Shown piece by piece: positions 35,711-47,712 of a stretch of 64,000 bases of DNA (positions within the stretch are counted from its first letter, which is position 1; each line of letters starts with the position of its first letter). Below the pieces are notes generated by a model, which searched no databases, was not told the DNA's origin, and saw only the letters and a program-made list of their open reading frames with translations. The stretch lies in NCBI GenBank assembly GCA_964036275.1, contig OZ038437.1, positions 16,028,090-16,092,089 on the forward strand, given 5' to 3'. Position numbers and translations under genes: made by a program. This DNA is from Litoditis marina. Its lineage: Eukaryota > Nematoda > Chromadorea > Rhabditida > Rhabditidae.

Positions 35711-36523
35711 GGTACCATTAGAGAATGGAGGTAGTTCTAAAACATTTGAAGTACTCTCACAATGATGGGTGAATGTTTGATCTATTGGATCAAAATTTGG
35801 TGGTTGGCTGATTTTTCGACGTATCACATAGATTTGGACAAATTGAACTACAAAAGTTAGTTTTGCTAAACCTCTTTCACGATTTCCAACTATGAACCCT
35901 AATTACGAAATGGGTAGAATCTTTTAAATAGAAATTTCGTTTTAATTGATTGAACTTCTGGTTGATAAGTTATGTAGACGTAACCAATACTTATAAAGAT
36001 ATTCAAATGTAAGTACAAATTAATAGAATTGATAGAGAACAACTTATCTTATAGTTCTTTGTTCAAAACACTTGACAGCTCGTTCGTAATTAACCAAAGA
36101 TCTTCTACAAATACGAGAGAGATCAAATTTCACAACCTTTTTTTTTGCGCTGCAGCCTCAAATTTCTCCAAATGCACGTTTTTGGAGGTTATTAACTATG
36201 TCAACACTTCATTTTCTATCGCAGTCTTATTAGAAATTGGCAGTTCTGGGGGAAAATCACGTAACATTTATGGTTGCGCAAACATTGAAAAAAATATTCC
36301 CTCAACCCGCGTACTTGAGACAATCTTTAGTCTGAAAAATTTTGAGACAATCTTTAGTCTGAAAGAGTAATACTAGAGTTATTCAGCTAAAAGTTGACAT
36401 ATGTGCAGGGTAATAGGTATGTAATTGGTACCCTTCTGTTCTCAGCAAAAATTACTTGACCAGTAAAATTCTGAACAGTCGTAAGGTTTTTATAATAAGA
36501 ACTGCATCTTACACTGCTAAAGT

Positions 36524-36633
36524 AGGACGACTTTGTGAACCGATCCCGTGTGAACGGTCCTTTACACTGCAATTTGAAAATGTATTGCAGTTCAAAGGAC
36601 TGATGCGTTCGCATTGCAGCACATAATCGTCCT
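36524..36633. mobile_element. AGG-type MITE, most complete copy
   Basis: AGGACGACTTTGTG..ACAATTTGAAAATG-type centre..CACATAATCGTCCT. It defines the family ends AGGACGA / TCGTCCT. Confidence 0.65.
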
Positions 36634-37100
36634 TTTTCAAGGAGCGCATCTACAGCTCATGAGGGCGAATAGCCCTATTTCGCAGGTGACAAGGAGTAAT
36701 TCCGTGAGAGTGTATAATTCATGTGTCGACCTCCCCTGTCTTGCTTTTTCAATCGTTTTTTCTCTGTGAAAAAAGAATAATAATAGAGTTATTATCCGGA
36801 TATAATGCAAAAAGTAGGTGTTAATAGGCACTTAGTCATTCACAGAAAAACAAATCTCAGCTTTTCCAAAAAAGCTCTCAGGTAATTTCAAGGAAGAAAA
36901 ACATAGTGTTTCTGATCTCACCTCAAACACGTAGTCACAAGCAAAGTACTTTTATAATAAAGCTGAATCCGGTTTTCATGAATACGTGTAACACACCATC
37001 ATTTTGGAAAAACTTTAAGTAAAAGTAAATAGTTTCATTATCATATCTAATTGGGTTCAAACGGAAAGTTTTATTCAGGTTTGAAAAAGAATAAACTTAC

Positions 37101-37189
37101 ACCAAGTCAAAGTCAACTTTGAGTTGAGGCTCCATGTGGGCACAAATTGGTACAAACGAGACAGGAATTGGATTATCTCGGGCCTGTGG
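37101..37189 (-). CDS. candidate internal exon, unrecognised
   Basis: An 89-nt segment between acceptor TCGGGTTTCCAG and donor GTAAGTTT is open with coding-like content (ARDNPIPVSFVP, CAHMEPQLKVDFDL), starting in phase 0 and ending two bases into a codon. A weak follow-on exon at 36922-36948 (YFACDYVFE) would need a different donor to join. It could belong with the start exon at 40657-40718, but the phases I could test do not connect them. Confidence 0.4.
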
Positions 37190-37996
37190 CTGGAAACCCG
37201 AAAATCAGACCCTGTTTGGGAAGGAAAATAAAATTTCCATGAAAAAACTAGGAAAGAAAAATTGAGAGATAGATAGGCGAAAGAGACAAAAAGATGAATA
37301 GAGAGGGTATGAAAAATGAGAGAATTAGACAAGTGATTAAAGGTAAAGCGTTCTTGTTTCAATTGCAGGGTTTCTAGGGTCTAATCTGAGAAATGTTGTT
37401 CACTTCGAAAACAGCAATTAGTGTTATGGAATACGCTCATTTTGTTCATTGCATAACCAAAAATGAATCTTTTCAAAACAAAACAAAAATGTGACCTATG
37501 AGTATGTACCCAGCAGCAACGAAAATTGTGCAGCAATGATGTGAATAAATGAGCTTTTTGCTTGGGCGGCTGGCAATAAAACACAATCAAAAAGAGTTAG
37601 GGTGGCACGAGGGAAAGCCCTCTTGGGCGAACCTATATTGACCTATTCAAATTTGACAAACAACGAAAACTAATGTTGTCTTCATTGGAAACAGAAAAGT
37701 TTGTGTCAAACAACTTTTGAATGGAGTTATGTGAATGTCAGAATACGCAATTGTGTAATTAATATGTTCATGAAAACGAAATTCGACAAAAAATGAAAAC
37801 GTAGAAATTTAACTTTTACTTGTAACCGTTGAGATTGAAAATATTCACTTAATGGCAATGAGAACACTCGAGAAGCAGGTGAAAAGTTGTGTATACTACT
37901 AGTATCATATATAAACATATCCATTCAAAAAGTGCACTCCCTAGCATTTGGGCTCGGAAATGAACTAAATATTTTGACCTGACCTTTCAACGTGCA

Positions 37997-38178
37997 GGCG
38001 GCGTAGCAAACCGTCCAACCTCACGAGAAGTTCATATGAGTTTCTCATGAGATACCTCATGAGCTGCTCGTGACCTCTCAATGTAGTAGCATAGCAATCA
38101 ATAGAATCTCATGAGAAGCTCGTGCTAATAGCTCATGAGGTGATCTCATGAGATTTTCGAGGGATTGCTACGCCGTCT
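37997..38178. mobile_element. Pal-B palindromic MITE, copy 3
   Basis: GGCGGCGTAGCAAACCG to GGATTGCTACGCCGTC with CTCATGAG core repeats. It lies directly before a 217-bp-spaced direct duplication (38184-38277 and 38397-38494, shared CTAGTTTGGTCGAGGAA). Confidence 0.8.
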
Positions 38179-39162
38179 GGTCAAATTTTATGTGAACTTT
38201 TCAAATGAGTCTAGTTTGGTCGAGGAAATCGTAAATTCACTAGTATCTGGGGTCGCAAATAAACATGTTTTGACGTGTTTATAATGTTTCACGTTAACTT
38301 TCCGAACGTGTGTACTGCGCGGAAAAATCGAAAAGGTTCTCGTATTCGTGATCAAAAAGGACCAAACGTTCCAACCTGACTTTTTTGACCTGCCGGTCAA
38401 ATTTCACGTAAACTGTCTGAACGGATCTAGTTTGGTCGAGGAAGTCGTAATTTCACTAGTGTTTGTGTTCGGAAAGCAACCAAAGTTTTCGCTGGTTAAA
38501 GGAGGAGCCAGGGCCGAGCAAATTGGCAATTTCCTCCCAATGAATGCGCGGCCGCGGGCAAGTTATGTGAGACTTTCGTATAAATTCTGCCGATTCCCAG
38601 GTTTTTCGACGAATTTGTAAGGCAATAGGAGGGAAAAGGACACATGTTGAACTTGAGGTGTGAAAAACGTGAAAAAAACGTTAACAACACGTTCTTTGAA
38701 GTGGGAATTGTGATCAATAAATGCATTATGCGGTTCTCTAGGGTTTGCAGAGAAAAATGTGAAGAAGTATAAGGGAAAAGACGTTGAACTTAGGTGCGAA
38801 TGAACGTGAAAATCAAAACGTGAGCAACACGTGCTTTAAACGTGAGAGCTGAGATCATTAATTTTGCGGATTCCCAGATTTTTCCGCGAACTAGTGAGTA
38901 ATCGGCAGAGAATATAAAACATTTCGAAATTAAAACGTTATAAAAAGGTTGCCAAATTAGAATATCACAAAGTCAAAACGTAAACTACGTTATGGAAACG
39001 TGTACATGAATGTACCTTCAGAGTGCACTAAATTGATGAACCGGTTCGTTTATCTGACTCTCAGAAGCAGCAAACTAAGAACGAAGTTCCGAGTTGCCAA
39101 ATAGAAATAGATAGAAGATGTCTCAACCTCTAACTAGAATATAGAATAGTCGAGATTTATGG

Positions 39163-39354
39163 TGAATGCCAAATTTATTAATTTCTGTCTCTCGCCGGCA
39201 TCGAAACTGCCAGCAAAAGTTTCGTAGCGAGGCGCTAACCACTGCGCTATTAGAACACATAACGGACAAGCTTTGAAATCGAAGACATGTGTGCGTACAC
39301 AGCGGAAAGTGAGATATACAGTACCCTCCCGCCTTCCCGTTGGCGACGACTATA
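39163..39354 (-). mobile_element. tRNA-derived SINE, copy 7
   Basis: Minus-strand copy with head GCGACGACTATAG at its right edge, GTACCCTCCCGCC, and the box B complement GGCATCGAAACTG slightly decayed. Confidence 0.8.
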
Positions 39355-39576
39355 GAGACAAAACGAGGCAACTTTTGAAAACCAAAAAACGTTCCTTTAT
39401 AAAATTCGAAACTTTAATTTTTTCATTAAAACTTAACTTTTGTGTAATGAGGTAATTTTATTGGTTTGAACCCTAAAATACAGTATTCTATTGATTTTAA
39501 ACAATACATTTTCTCTTTCTTATAGATAGTGACCGAGTATTAGTTGTTTGGATCTCGATACACGTCATAATAGACC

Positions 39577-39759
39577 AGGCGTAGCAGCAATCTCCACAAA
39601 AGTTCATGAGATCCCCTCATGAGCTATTAGCACGAGTTTCTCATGAGATTCTATTGATTGCTATGCTACAACATTAAGAGTTCACGAGTAGCTCATTAGG
39701 TATCTCATGAGAAACTCATATGAACTTCTCATGAGATTGGACGGTTTGCTACGGCGCCA
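39577..39759. mobile_element. Pal-B palindromic MITE, copy 4
   Basis: GGCGTAGCAGCAATC to GGTTTGCTACGGCGCC; interior CTCATGAG repeats as in the other copies. Confidence 0.8.
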
Positions 39760-40189
39760 GTTTAGGACCAAAAAAAAAGACAGGATCGAACTACATACAC
39801 AGCGAGATACGGCAACAAATAGTAAGGACTTATTTTGGAAAATACAAAACGTATAAAATCTGATAGTTACCAATTGGAATATTGACACTTGATCATCACG
39901 TGTTCGAATTTGACTCAATCAAACGTTCGGAGCAAACTTTATAGAAAGGTTGTTGCATTCAGTGAACATTCATTCGCTAAAGGTAGTTATTAAAATGTCA
40001 GTTAACCAACTGATGAGGCAAATTTTTTAATGAGCTCTGTAAACCTATTTTAAGAGTTAATATTTTGCAACCTAATGACAGTGATATCTAGTAGCTTCAA
40101 CGCTGAGAATAGCCATACGATCATTTAAATTGGACCCAGGGGAAAATGAGAAGTGCACAAGTTGTATCTAAACTTGTTGTATTATAGTG

Positions 40190-40379
40190 CGTGCCAAATT
40201 CATAATATATCCGCCTCATGTGGGACTCGAACCGAGCCCAAAACAATGGTAGGCATGGACGCTAACCACTATACCAATCGGGCCTACAGCAGCGTTGTCG
40301 ACCAATGGTATATGTGTGCTTACACAGCCGAAAGCGAGATCCACAGTATACCATCGCCTTTCTCTGAGCGACAACTATA
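40190..40379 (-). mobile_element. tRNA-derived SINE, variant head (copy 8)
   Basis: Same architecture as the common SINE (GTATAGTTGTCGCTC head, GTGTAAGCACACAT, AATTTGGCAC tail). The tRNA-like part differs: TTGGTATAGTGGTTAGCGTC box A and CGGTTCGAGTCCCAC box B. This suggests a subfamily with a different tRNA source or extensive divergence. Confidence 0.65.
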
Positions 40380-40656
40380 CCCGTTTGGGCAAACAACTTC
40401 ACGTTCTCTCACGTTAAGTTAAATGATTAAACATCTAGTAACACGATTACACGTTTAAAACGTCGAAAATGTGTAGGAAGAAAGTGTAGTACCACACGTA
40501 AATAATTCAAACTTCCCTGTTCATTTTCTATAACTTATTCATTTTTTTTCAACTAACTACAACTCTGATTCACCGATTTGTCGAGGTCAAACCTATTACA
40601 AATGTCTCCAGAAAAATACTAGTCGGAAATTATTCATTTGCTGTTGATTTACTCAC

Positions 40657-40718
40657 CCAGTGCAACAGCAACGCGAAGACTGTACTTCTTCATCGACCGT
40701 TACCACTTTCGAACACAT
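40657..40718 (-). CDS. start exon of an unidentified gene
   Basis: Acceptor GTTTATTTCCAG at 40733 is followed by a 14-nt leader, an ATG, 20 codons (MCSKVVTVDEEV...CCCT) and a donor GTGAGTAAA, ending two bases into a codon. The acceptor so close to the ATG fits trans-splicing. The vicinal Cys cluster before the donor resembles N-termini of small nematode membrane proteins, but no later exon was located, so function is unknown. Confidence 0.4.
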
Positions 40719-41040
40719 TTTGAGATGTTTTTCTGGAAATAAACTTTATCAACTTTGATATTTGGAAACAGTCGTAATTTTATCACGAAATGAATTGCGT
40801 AATAAAGTAACAAATCATGGAGGAAGCAAACGTTATTAACTCTTCTAAGTTTTTTTCCAAGCATTTTATAGTACACATTGACACAGACATTGCGATTCAA
40901 AATCGAAAAAACATCCTTAAATGTGTGAAGACATTTGTTATGTATGATTGTCGAATTGTGTAAAAAAATGATATTAAAAAAGCTTTTAGAAATAATATTA
41001 TTATTATGTCCAATCATGAAAGAGGGGCCAGGATCACCTC

Positions 41041-41212
41041 GGAGTACGTATGCTAGAAGATCCCGGCACTTTCATCCCATCCTGCGTCTCTCGCTCTGCG
41101 TCACTATTTCTCGTCTCTGACATCTTGGCGGGATGTAAGAGACGAGAAATAGCGTGTAATTATGGAGACGCAGGATGGGATGAAGGTGCCGGGATAGTCT
41201 GGCATACGTAAT
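41041..41212. mobile_element. Pal-A palindromic MITE, copy 3
   Basis: GAGTACGTATGCTAGAAGAT left; CTGGCATACGTAATC right; GACGAGAAATAG and GACGCAGGATGGGATG internal arms. Confidence 0.75.
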
Positions 41213-41310
41213 CAGAAGAAGCTACTCTACAAAAACTGTGACATGTATGATGATCATCGCCTCGTGACGACTGAATGAACAAGAATAAATATGTAAATAT
41301 GTTAATATAT
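41213..41310 (+). mobile_element. LINE-like 3' end (K family), copy 3
   Basis: Short 3' remnant. CTACAAAAACTGTGACATG and GATGATCATCGCCTCGTGAC match copy 1, followed by an AATAAATATGTAAATATG tail. Confidence 0.5.
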
Positions 41311-41360
41311 GCGGGAGCTGAATAAATGGACTACTTGCTATAGGACCTCTTCTACCGTTG

Positions 41361-41541
41361 GTGCCAAGTTTTTGAATATATGTCTCTCGCCGGAATCGAA
41401 CGTGCGAGCAAAATTCTTGTGGCAGGGCGCAAACCATTGCTATTAGTGCACATAATCGGAGAGCCTTGGAATCGAGGAGATGTGTTCCTACACAAAGTAA
41501 GATATACAGGACACCCCTGCTTTTCTTTGAGCGACAACAAT
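41361..41541 (-). mobile_element. tRNA-derived SINE, copy 9
   Basis: GTCTCTCGCCGGAATCGAAC with an intact box B complement; head decayed to GCGACAACAATAC. Confidence 0.75.
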
Positions 41542-41794
41542 ACGAATGTGGGGGTACATATAAGCCACGTCCAACAAATTTTTTTTTTGAAAACTTGCTC
41601 ATCTTTTTCTCCTTATTTAGTGGTTCTGATTGACACGTTCATTGGTTCATGGTCAAGCGAGAAAACGACAAATAATGACAGTGGTCTTTCCAATATTGAC
41701 CATTGTCGTTGTTAGCATCAGAGGACTTACAAAACAGGAATGGCCATTGTCCGCAACACATAACCAATAATGACAATGGTCAAAGTTAATCTTA

Positions 41795-42030
41795 TATAGT
41801 CCATTTCACCAATCAATGTACTCCTACAGTAATCCGTCACTTATTCAAGAGGGTGTTTTCTGATGGAGAAGTCATCACTTGAGTTTCAAATTTCCAGAGT
41901 TAGTAGTAGTAAGCATGCAGAAAACACTATCAAAAATTTGAGTTCTGAATACGCTTATATACCAAACTTTGACCTGGAAGTGTTAGCAGATTACTGTAGA
42001 GGGTTATAAGTGGGTGGAACCAACTATATA
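41795..42030. mobile_element. D240 MITE, copy 2
   Basis: TATAGTCCATTTCACCAATC left; ACTGTAGAGGGTTATAAG..AACTATA right; uninterrupted. Confidence 0.75.
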
Positions 42031-42071
42031 GGCTTATATTGTTGTGAGTGAACTCGGTCAAGCGAAATGAA

Positions 42072-42627
42072 ATGAGGAAGGAAGTGGGAAAGTTGGGAAC
42101 AAATCCATTAGAGCAATTGTCAAGAACACTTAGTCAACCAAATGTTTTTCAAGGAACAGGTTTCCCAATGGCCGGTTATGAATCTAAGAATAGCAGTCAT
42201 TTTTTTTGTAATCAAAATAATGTCGAAGTATAAAAATTGAACAATACCCAAATATTGAAATCGTTCGAGGTCTCGAAATTTCGTAGTCAAATGGCTATTA
42301 CTGTTTAAATATAACGTCGGTTATACGGCAGCAAAAAACCCAAAGATTGGACGATTAGTAAATACTTTAATGATAGAGATTGAGTCAAAGGCAAAACGTT
42401 CTTGGTTACAAAATGGTTACAAAATGTTTTCTTCCATTCTTATTTTTGTTTCGAAAGGAAAACGTTCCCTACATATAATATTATTAGTAGAGGTCGTTTA
42501 TGGAATCATATATGGAAGAAATGTACAAATAATTGTGTTATTGATTCGAATTCGAACTGTAAAAGTATTAGTGTTAATTGAGTTTGATCAATACAATGCA
42601 ATTAACTTATTTCCCACTTGTATATAG
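42072..42627 (+). pseudogene. AT-rich coding-like tract with frame breaks, unrecognised
   Basis: Three coding-like pieces follow one another. An ATG-started frame 42072-42233 (MRKEVGKLGTNPLEQL...) is rich in Asn, Ser and Gln. A frame is open from 42259 to 42627, whose first half reads protein-like (AAKNPKIGRLVNTLMIEIES). An overlapping frame ends at 42581 (RGRLWNHIWKKCTNNC). The switch near 42420 suggests a frameshift. Codons are strongly AT-biased, unlike the globin gene. It could be a decayed transposon or an acquired gene; no family recognised. Confidence 0.3.
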
Positions 42628-42711
42628 TGGATTTCCGGAAACTAGGGGGTTAACGGCCTTCAAACTTTGAAAAAGGATTGATGTAGGCTTGGAATTGATG
42701 TGGGCTTAGTT

Positions 42712-42899
42712 GCTGCGAAATTTATACATTTCTGTTTCTTGCCGGAATCGAACCTGAGAGCAAAAGATTCGGGGCAGTGCGCTAACCACTGCGCTATTAG
42801 AGTACATAACGCATACGTTTTGAAATCGCAGACACGCTGCGTACACAGCGGAAAGTGAGATATACAGTACCCTCCCGCCGTTCTGTTGGCGACGACTAC
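42712..42899 (-). mobile_element. tRNA-derived SINE, copy 10
   Basis: Minus-strand copy with GCCGGAATCGAACCTGAG (box B complement), CGCTAACCACTGCGCTATTA (box A complement) and GGCGACGACTA head. Confidence 0.8.
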
Positions 42900-43159
42900 G
42901 TGGCTTTCCCTGATGTCTGATAATCTATTCTGAGAAAAAAAGAACATACCGTATTAACACTAGACAGTGAGTTAAACACGTAGGTGTTCTATAGTACACC
43001 GGCACAATAAATACAGAGAATTTACTCACAAATACTAACTTCCTGTATCCTTAACTGCTAAAATTAACTCCAGGAACACATTTCAAAAACACATACGCGC
43101 TTTTGAGACAATTTCACATTTCAGGTAAGCCTCACGTTCACTACTAGTGAGTCAAATGA

Positions 43160-43252
43160 TGAATATAAAAGAGAGACAGAGAAAGAGTGAGAGAGAGAGA
43201 GAAAAAGAGAGAGAGAGAGAGAGAAAGATAGACAGAGAGGAGGGGAAAATAT
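43160..43252. repeat. GA-rich purine tract
   Basis: AGAGAGAGAAAGAG-type repeats over about 90 bp. Confidence 0.8.
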
Positions 43253-43796
43253 ATTAAATTTGTTTACTGAAACAAAAATATAGTTTCCAGTCAGGTAAAA
43301 TGGAGTCTTCCAACCCGGATGTGAGAGCGGAGAAATAGCGTGTGTTACAAGAGACCCAGGTTGGGATGGACCGGGTGGGATGTTTTTGGATACCGCCCTG
43401 CAATAGGAAGGCGGGTTCGGCAGTTAGCAGAGAGAATAATTGCGTTATGGAAGACCGCACGCACCTAATGGAACCTAATTTCAGTATTACTGGCATGGAG
43501 AAAAACGTTTTGTTTTCCATTGAAAAACACATTGAAAACACGTTAACCAAGCGAATTCAAAAATTTTCATGGCTAACTATGGTGTTCAATCGTCATGGTA
43601 TGCAATATTACCTTAAAAATGATTTCGTCTCTTCTGTTTTGAAGTTGTAGTCTTAAATAGGTTTCGCAACACCGTAGTTCATCCAGACATGAAATCAGAA
43701 AAAAACTGAAGAACTGGAGTTATTTTACTAAAAGTATGTGTTTGTGTAAACCGTGATGAAAATAATATAGAGTCGTTCATAGGCTGTCTTCATTAA

Positions 43797-43930
43797 CATC
43801 CCGATCTCTCTATCCCAACCTGCGTCTCGTCAAACACACACTATTTCTCTGCTTCCTTCTTGCGAAATAGTGCGCAGAGCGAGAGACGCAGAATGCGATG
43901 AAGGTGCCGGGTTGTTCCAGCACAAGTAAT
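43797..43930. mobile_element. Pal-A palindromic MITE, copy 4 (shortened)
   Basis: CCAACCTGCGTCTCGTC and GAGAGACGCAGAATGCGATG arms remain; the outer CGTATGCTAG termini are eroded. A second partial arm lies at 43300-43385. Confidence 0.6.
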
Positions 43931-44499
43931 TGGCTGATTTTACGTGATGAACGCTGAACTGTAGGTTGTAGTCAATCAAAAAGTATATGAAAAGTAAATC
44001 CAGACAAAACGCTGGAGTTGGGGATGTTGTTCCAAAATGGAACATTTTCCAATTAGCAAGCGGAACACAACCTCTAATTGTTTACGTGCGAAAATTGTTG
44101 GGCGAACGTGAAAAACAAAAATGTTCTCTGGGAAATGTTTGTTAAAAGATTTCCAAGATTAAAACGCTACTATTAAAACTCAGTGACGATCGAAGATGAG
44201 TTTAAATGGTATTTGTTGTAACCAATTTACACAATACACGCGTCATTTCAGTAAAAAAAAAACCACCTACCCTATTTAGGAGCGCTCGAAAGTGAGCTCT
44301 TTGAAGACATCAAAGAGTTACATTATTAGAAGTCCGAAAAAGTTGAATAGGCGTTTAGACCTTTTGTATTGTACGTTTCTACTCTTAAATTGAATCACAA
44401 TTTTGAATTTTCTGCAGGGCATGAAAGTAGAAAATTAGAAAGTTTGATAAAGAAGCACCGTGCCCGTTGGTAGAAGTTTGAGACATTTTGATTAGCATT

Positions 44500-45360
44500 C
44501 TAGCAGTGAAGCGCATACTCATTATAAACTACCGTCACAAAAGTCTTAGGAGACCAATCACTTGTTTTTGTAGGGTTGAAAGGTCGAAAAGATTATACTA
44601 CAAAAATAAAACACAATGGAAAAAACGAGAATACCATCTGAACTATTAATTTGTACCGCGACTTTCATAATGTGAAGTATGAAGTTATGGACAAATACAG
44701 ATTTTGTTCTTGTCAAAAAAGTTAGATTGAACTGCAGCGAAGCGTACTTTCTTAATTAACTATCGTCACAAAAGTCTTAGAAAGCCATTCACTTGTTCTT
44801 GTCGGATCGATCAAAAGATCAAACTACAAAAACAAAAAAACAATCAAAAAACGAGAATACCATATCAACTAACTAATTTGTATAGCGAATTTTATAATGT
44901 GAAGAGTGAAGTTATGGACAAATACCGATTTATACTACAAAAATGAAACACAATGAAAAAGCGAGAATACCATCTTAACTATTAGTTTGTATCGCGATTT
45001 TTATAATGTTTATAATGTGAAGAGTGAACTTATGGACAAATACAGATTTTATGCTCGTCGAAAAAGTTAGATTGAACTGCAGCGAAGCGTATGCCCATAA
45101 TGAACTACCGTCACGAAAGTCCCAGAAGGCCAATATTTTGTTAATAGTTGGTCGATCAACAGATAAAACTACAACTACAGAGTTACGAGACGAGAACATC
45201 ATCTCCAACACTACTTCTTAGCGCGATTATATAGTGAGGAGTTCGAGAAAGTTACAGATTTCATGCTCGTCAAAAAGGTAGATTGAACTGCAGCGAAGCG
45301 TACGTTCATAATGAACTACCGTCACGAAAGTCCCAGAAGGCCAATCACTTGTTTATATTT
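44500..45360 (+). repeat. tandem repeat, four irregular units
   Basis: Each unit carries GAAGCG(C/T)A..AACTACCGTCAC.AAAGTC, CCAATCACTTG and GAACTGCAGCGAAGCGTA. Units begin near 44508, 44738, 45083 and 45294 (spacing 230, 345 and 211 bp). No gene content. Confidence 0.7.
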
Positions 45361-45364
45361 GGTC

Positions 45365-45990
45365 GAGCGTAAGTGAACTCACAAGACAAAATTGTTCGGC
45401 AAGTAACGAACTTAGTCTCTTAACTGTAACACATTTCACATGATAGCGTGTTGACAACAACGTATTCATTCCCAATCAGAGTTTGGCAGCGTTCCAAATG
45501 GAATTTAGTCGTAAATGGCTTAAAAATACTAAATAAAAATCCTATTTGAAACATTTGGAAAAGCACCAGAATACTGGCAGATCATTTTCCTATTAGAAAC
45601 GGTTGGCGCCATTTTCATCGGGTAGGAAACTACGAAAGCGAAAGAGCATGTAGGTCAATGAGGCCGCAGACATCTCCGTCTCTCTTACCGGCACTGTACC
45701 TCGTCGGGGCCACTACAAAATTGGCGGGCCAACTAGAAGTTGTCTCAGTGGCGAAATTTTGAAGAGAAAGTGTGCGGGTCCAATCTCGCTGTTCTCGCTT
45801 TTTGTGGCGGACAATTAGAAAAGTTTCCGAGAAGCTACTCAGAAACGTTTGCCGCAATTATGCTCAGACCTCATCTTTGCACGTAAGAAATTGGATCATG
45901 ACTGAATACTGTTCATTTACTTCTTTTTTGTGTTCTATACATTAAAGACATTGGGTCTCAAGAACTTGCCGAAAACTTTAATCTTTCCAG
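45365..45990. other. gene-free stretch, nothing firm
   Basis: A GC-richer stretch at 45640-45800 contains GTAGGTCAATGAGGCCGCAG, faintly like the C196 core. No exon pair was found. Confidence 0.35.
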
Positions 45991-45997
45991 GATATGT

Positions 45998-46127
45998 ACT
46001 GTTAGTCAACTACACAGTCACATGGAGCATGTTAAACACAGCACAATTCAGAAACGTGCAATGACAAAGTGCACAATTCCTCATTAGAATACTATCTTAA
46101 AGTGACTATTTAGTTCTCTTCTAGTGT
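45998..46127 (+). mobile_element. F135 repeat, copy 2
   Basis: ACTGTTAGTCAACTACAC..CAGAAACGTGCAATGACAAAG..CTTCTAGTGTA. Confidence 0.65.
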
Positions 46128-46129
46128 AG

Positions 46130-47560
46130 GTGATAGGTACCTTTGTTGATGTTAAGTTTGAATGGGGTACGGCATTTTCACAACATATACCAAACGATGT
46201 ACACTGAGACTCTTTCGTAGTCTGTGTGTTAAAAAAGCTAATCAGACTATTATTTAGGAGTTTCTTGTAATTCGATTGCTGAATAAGATTACACTGTATC
46301 AGGGTGGTAAACTAGCGACTAGACGTAAAATGTTGCACTTTTGGCCGTAATTAGTACCGCCTGGCGGCTGATATAGTAGTTAATTCTGAAATTGAATCAT
46401 CGAGTGCAACAACTTTTGATAGATTAGAACCTAGGAGTGAGTGAAACAGTGTTGTGAAATAGAACAATTATAGCGTTTTAGGCTTAAAGTTTTGTTATTC
46501 AATGTCACCTGATGTCACGTTCTTGAACTCTAGAGTGTTTTACGTCACTGTACACTTAACCAGCAGTTGACGTAAAAAAAACAAATTTCAGTGTGAAGTG
46601 AGACGTGCAAAAGTAATGATGTAGCAAGTGTTTTTGATATACGCGATTTCTGTCTTTTGTGTGGGCAAGTTTTTTGCAAATTCTGCTTTGTCTTTGAGAG
46701 TTTCCGAAAGGTTATATGTCCCGTAAGTACAATGATTATCAAACGTCTAGACTACCTACAATATCTTAGTGGATTGAAAAAGTGAACTTGACCGTGAATA
46801 TTACTAGATTGTTGATAGAGCGTTGCTGCGTGCGCACAGAGAAGAATCAACTAAAGCTCAGCTTTATATTCTTTACCGTATAATTAGTAAAATTACCGTT
46901 ACAATTAATAAATGTCTGCAGACAAAACTATACTTAATTGAGCCTGCTAATTACTGACTATACTGAATCTAGTTCGATGAAATAACTTTTTTTAGCCGCT
47001 CATTTCTACAATTAAAAATAATAAGTTGGTGTTCTCAGAAATTCTATTGTTACCACGCACTGGATGATGTGTGTTCACACGTCCAAACTCTCGATAAGTT
47101 TTACGTTCAGAAAAAACAAAACAATTAGTTTTGCTATTTCAAAATCAAAAATTGAATTTATCTTTTCGGTCACGACATTATCATCTTCTATTCGGAATGA
47201 TGAGATGGGAGTTGAACTGGAGACTTTTACTTTATTTCTTTGCTTCAAATTCATTTGAAATTAAAATTCAGCTTTATGTGAAAAAATAAACTTGGAATAT
47301 ATGTATCCAACGCGCAAACATTTTTTGTTCACGTTATTGTTATGAATGCGACTCAGAGTATAACTGTATCACTGAAGTGAATAACTAATCGTGAAGGAGA
47401 GACTGATTTAGTTACTTTACGATGTGAGAGGTATCGGTAATAGATAGTTATCACATGGTAGTGAACTAGTTGCTAGAATTGAATTAGGCGTAAATTGTCA
47501 ACAAAGACATAACTAGTAACTTATCGGATCACACGTAAATACCACGTGTGAGGCGGGTTC
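46130..47560. other. gene-free stretch, nothing recognised
   Basis: AT-rich; open frames short and without splice support. Confidence 0.45.
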
Positions 47561-47564
47561 AGAA

Positions 47565-47712
47565 ATATACTAATGTCGGAATCTCAACCTGTGTCTCTTC
47601 AAACCCAAGCATTTTCTCTACTCTCTCGCCAAGACACGAGTCTAGCGAGACAGTGTGAAAAGCGAGAGACACAGAATGGGATGAAATGGCCGGAATATAG
47701 CAGTATACGCGC
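47565..47712. mobile_element. Pal-A relative, diverged (copy 5)
   Basis: Arms ATCTCAACCTGTGTCTCTTC and GAGAGACACAGAATGGGATG, centre CGCCAAGACACGAGTCTAGCG; termini differ (ATATAGCAGTATACG). Confidence 0.55.

Noticed and set aside
36029..36370. 113-codon plus ORF
   Set aside because: Starts at a non-ATG codon, ends in a small duplicated segment, no domain or splice support.
36922..36948. 27-nt exon-like segment (YFACDYVFE) after 37101-37189
   Set aside because: The acceptor is poor (ATAAAAG) and the phase fits only if a non-standard donor is used for the preceding exon.
39123..39371. 82-codon minus ORF
   Set aside because: It is a translation of a SINE copy; similar frames at 28765, 41222, 42660 and 48263 have the same origin.
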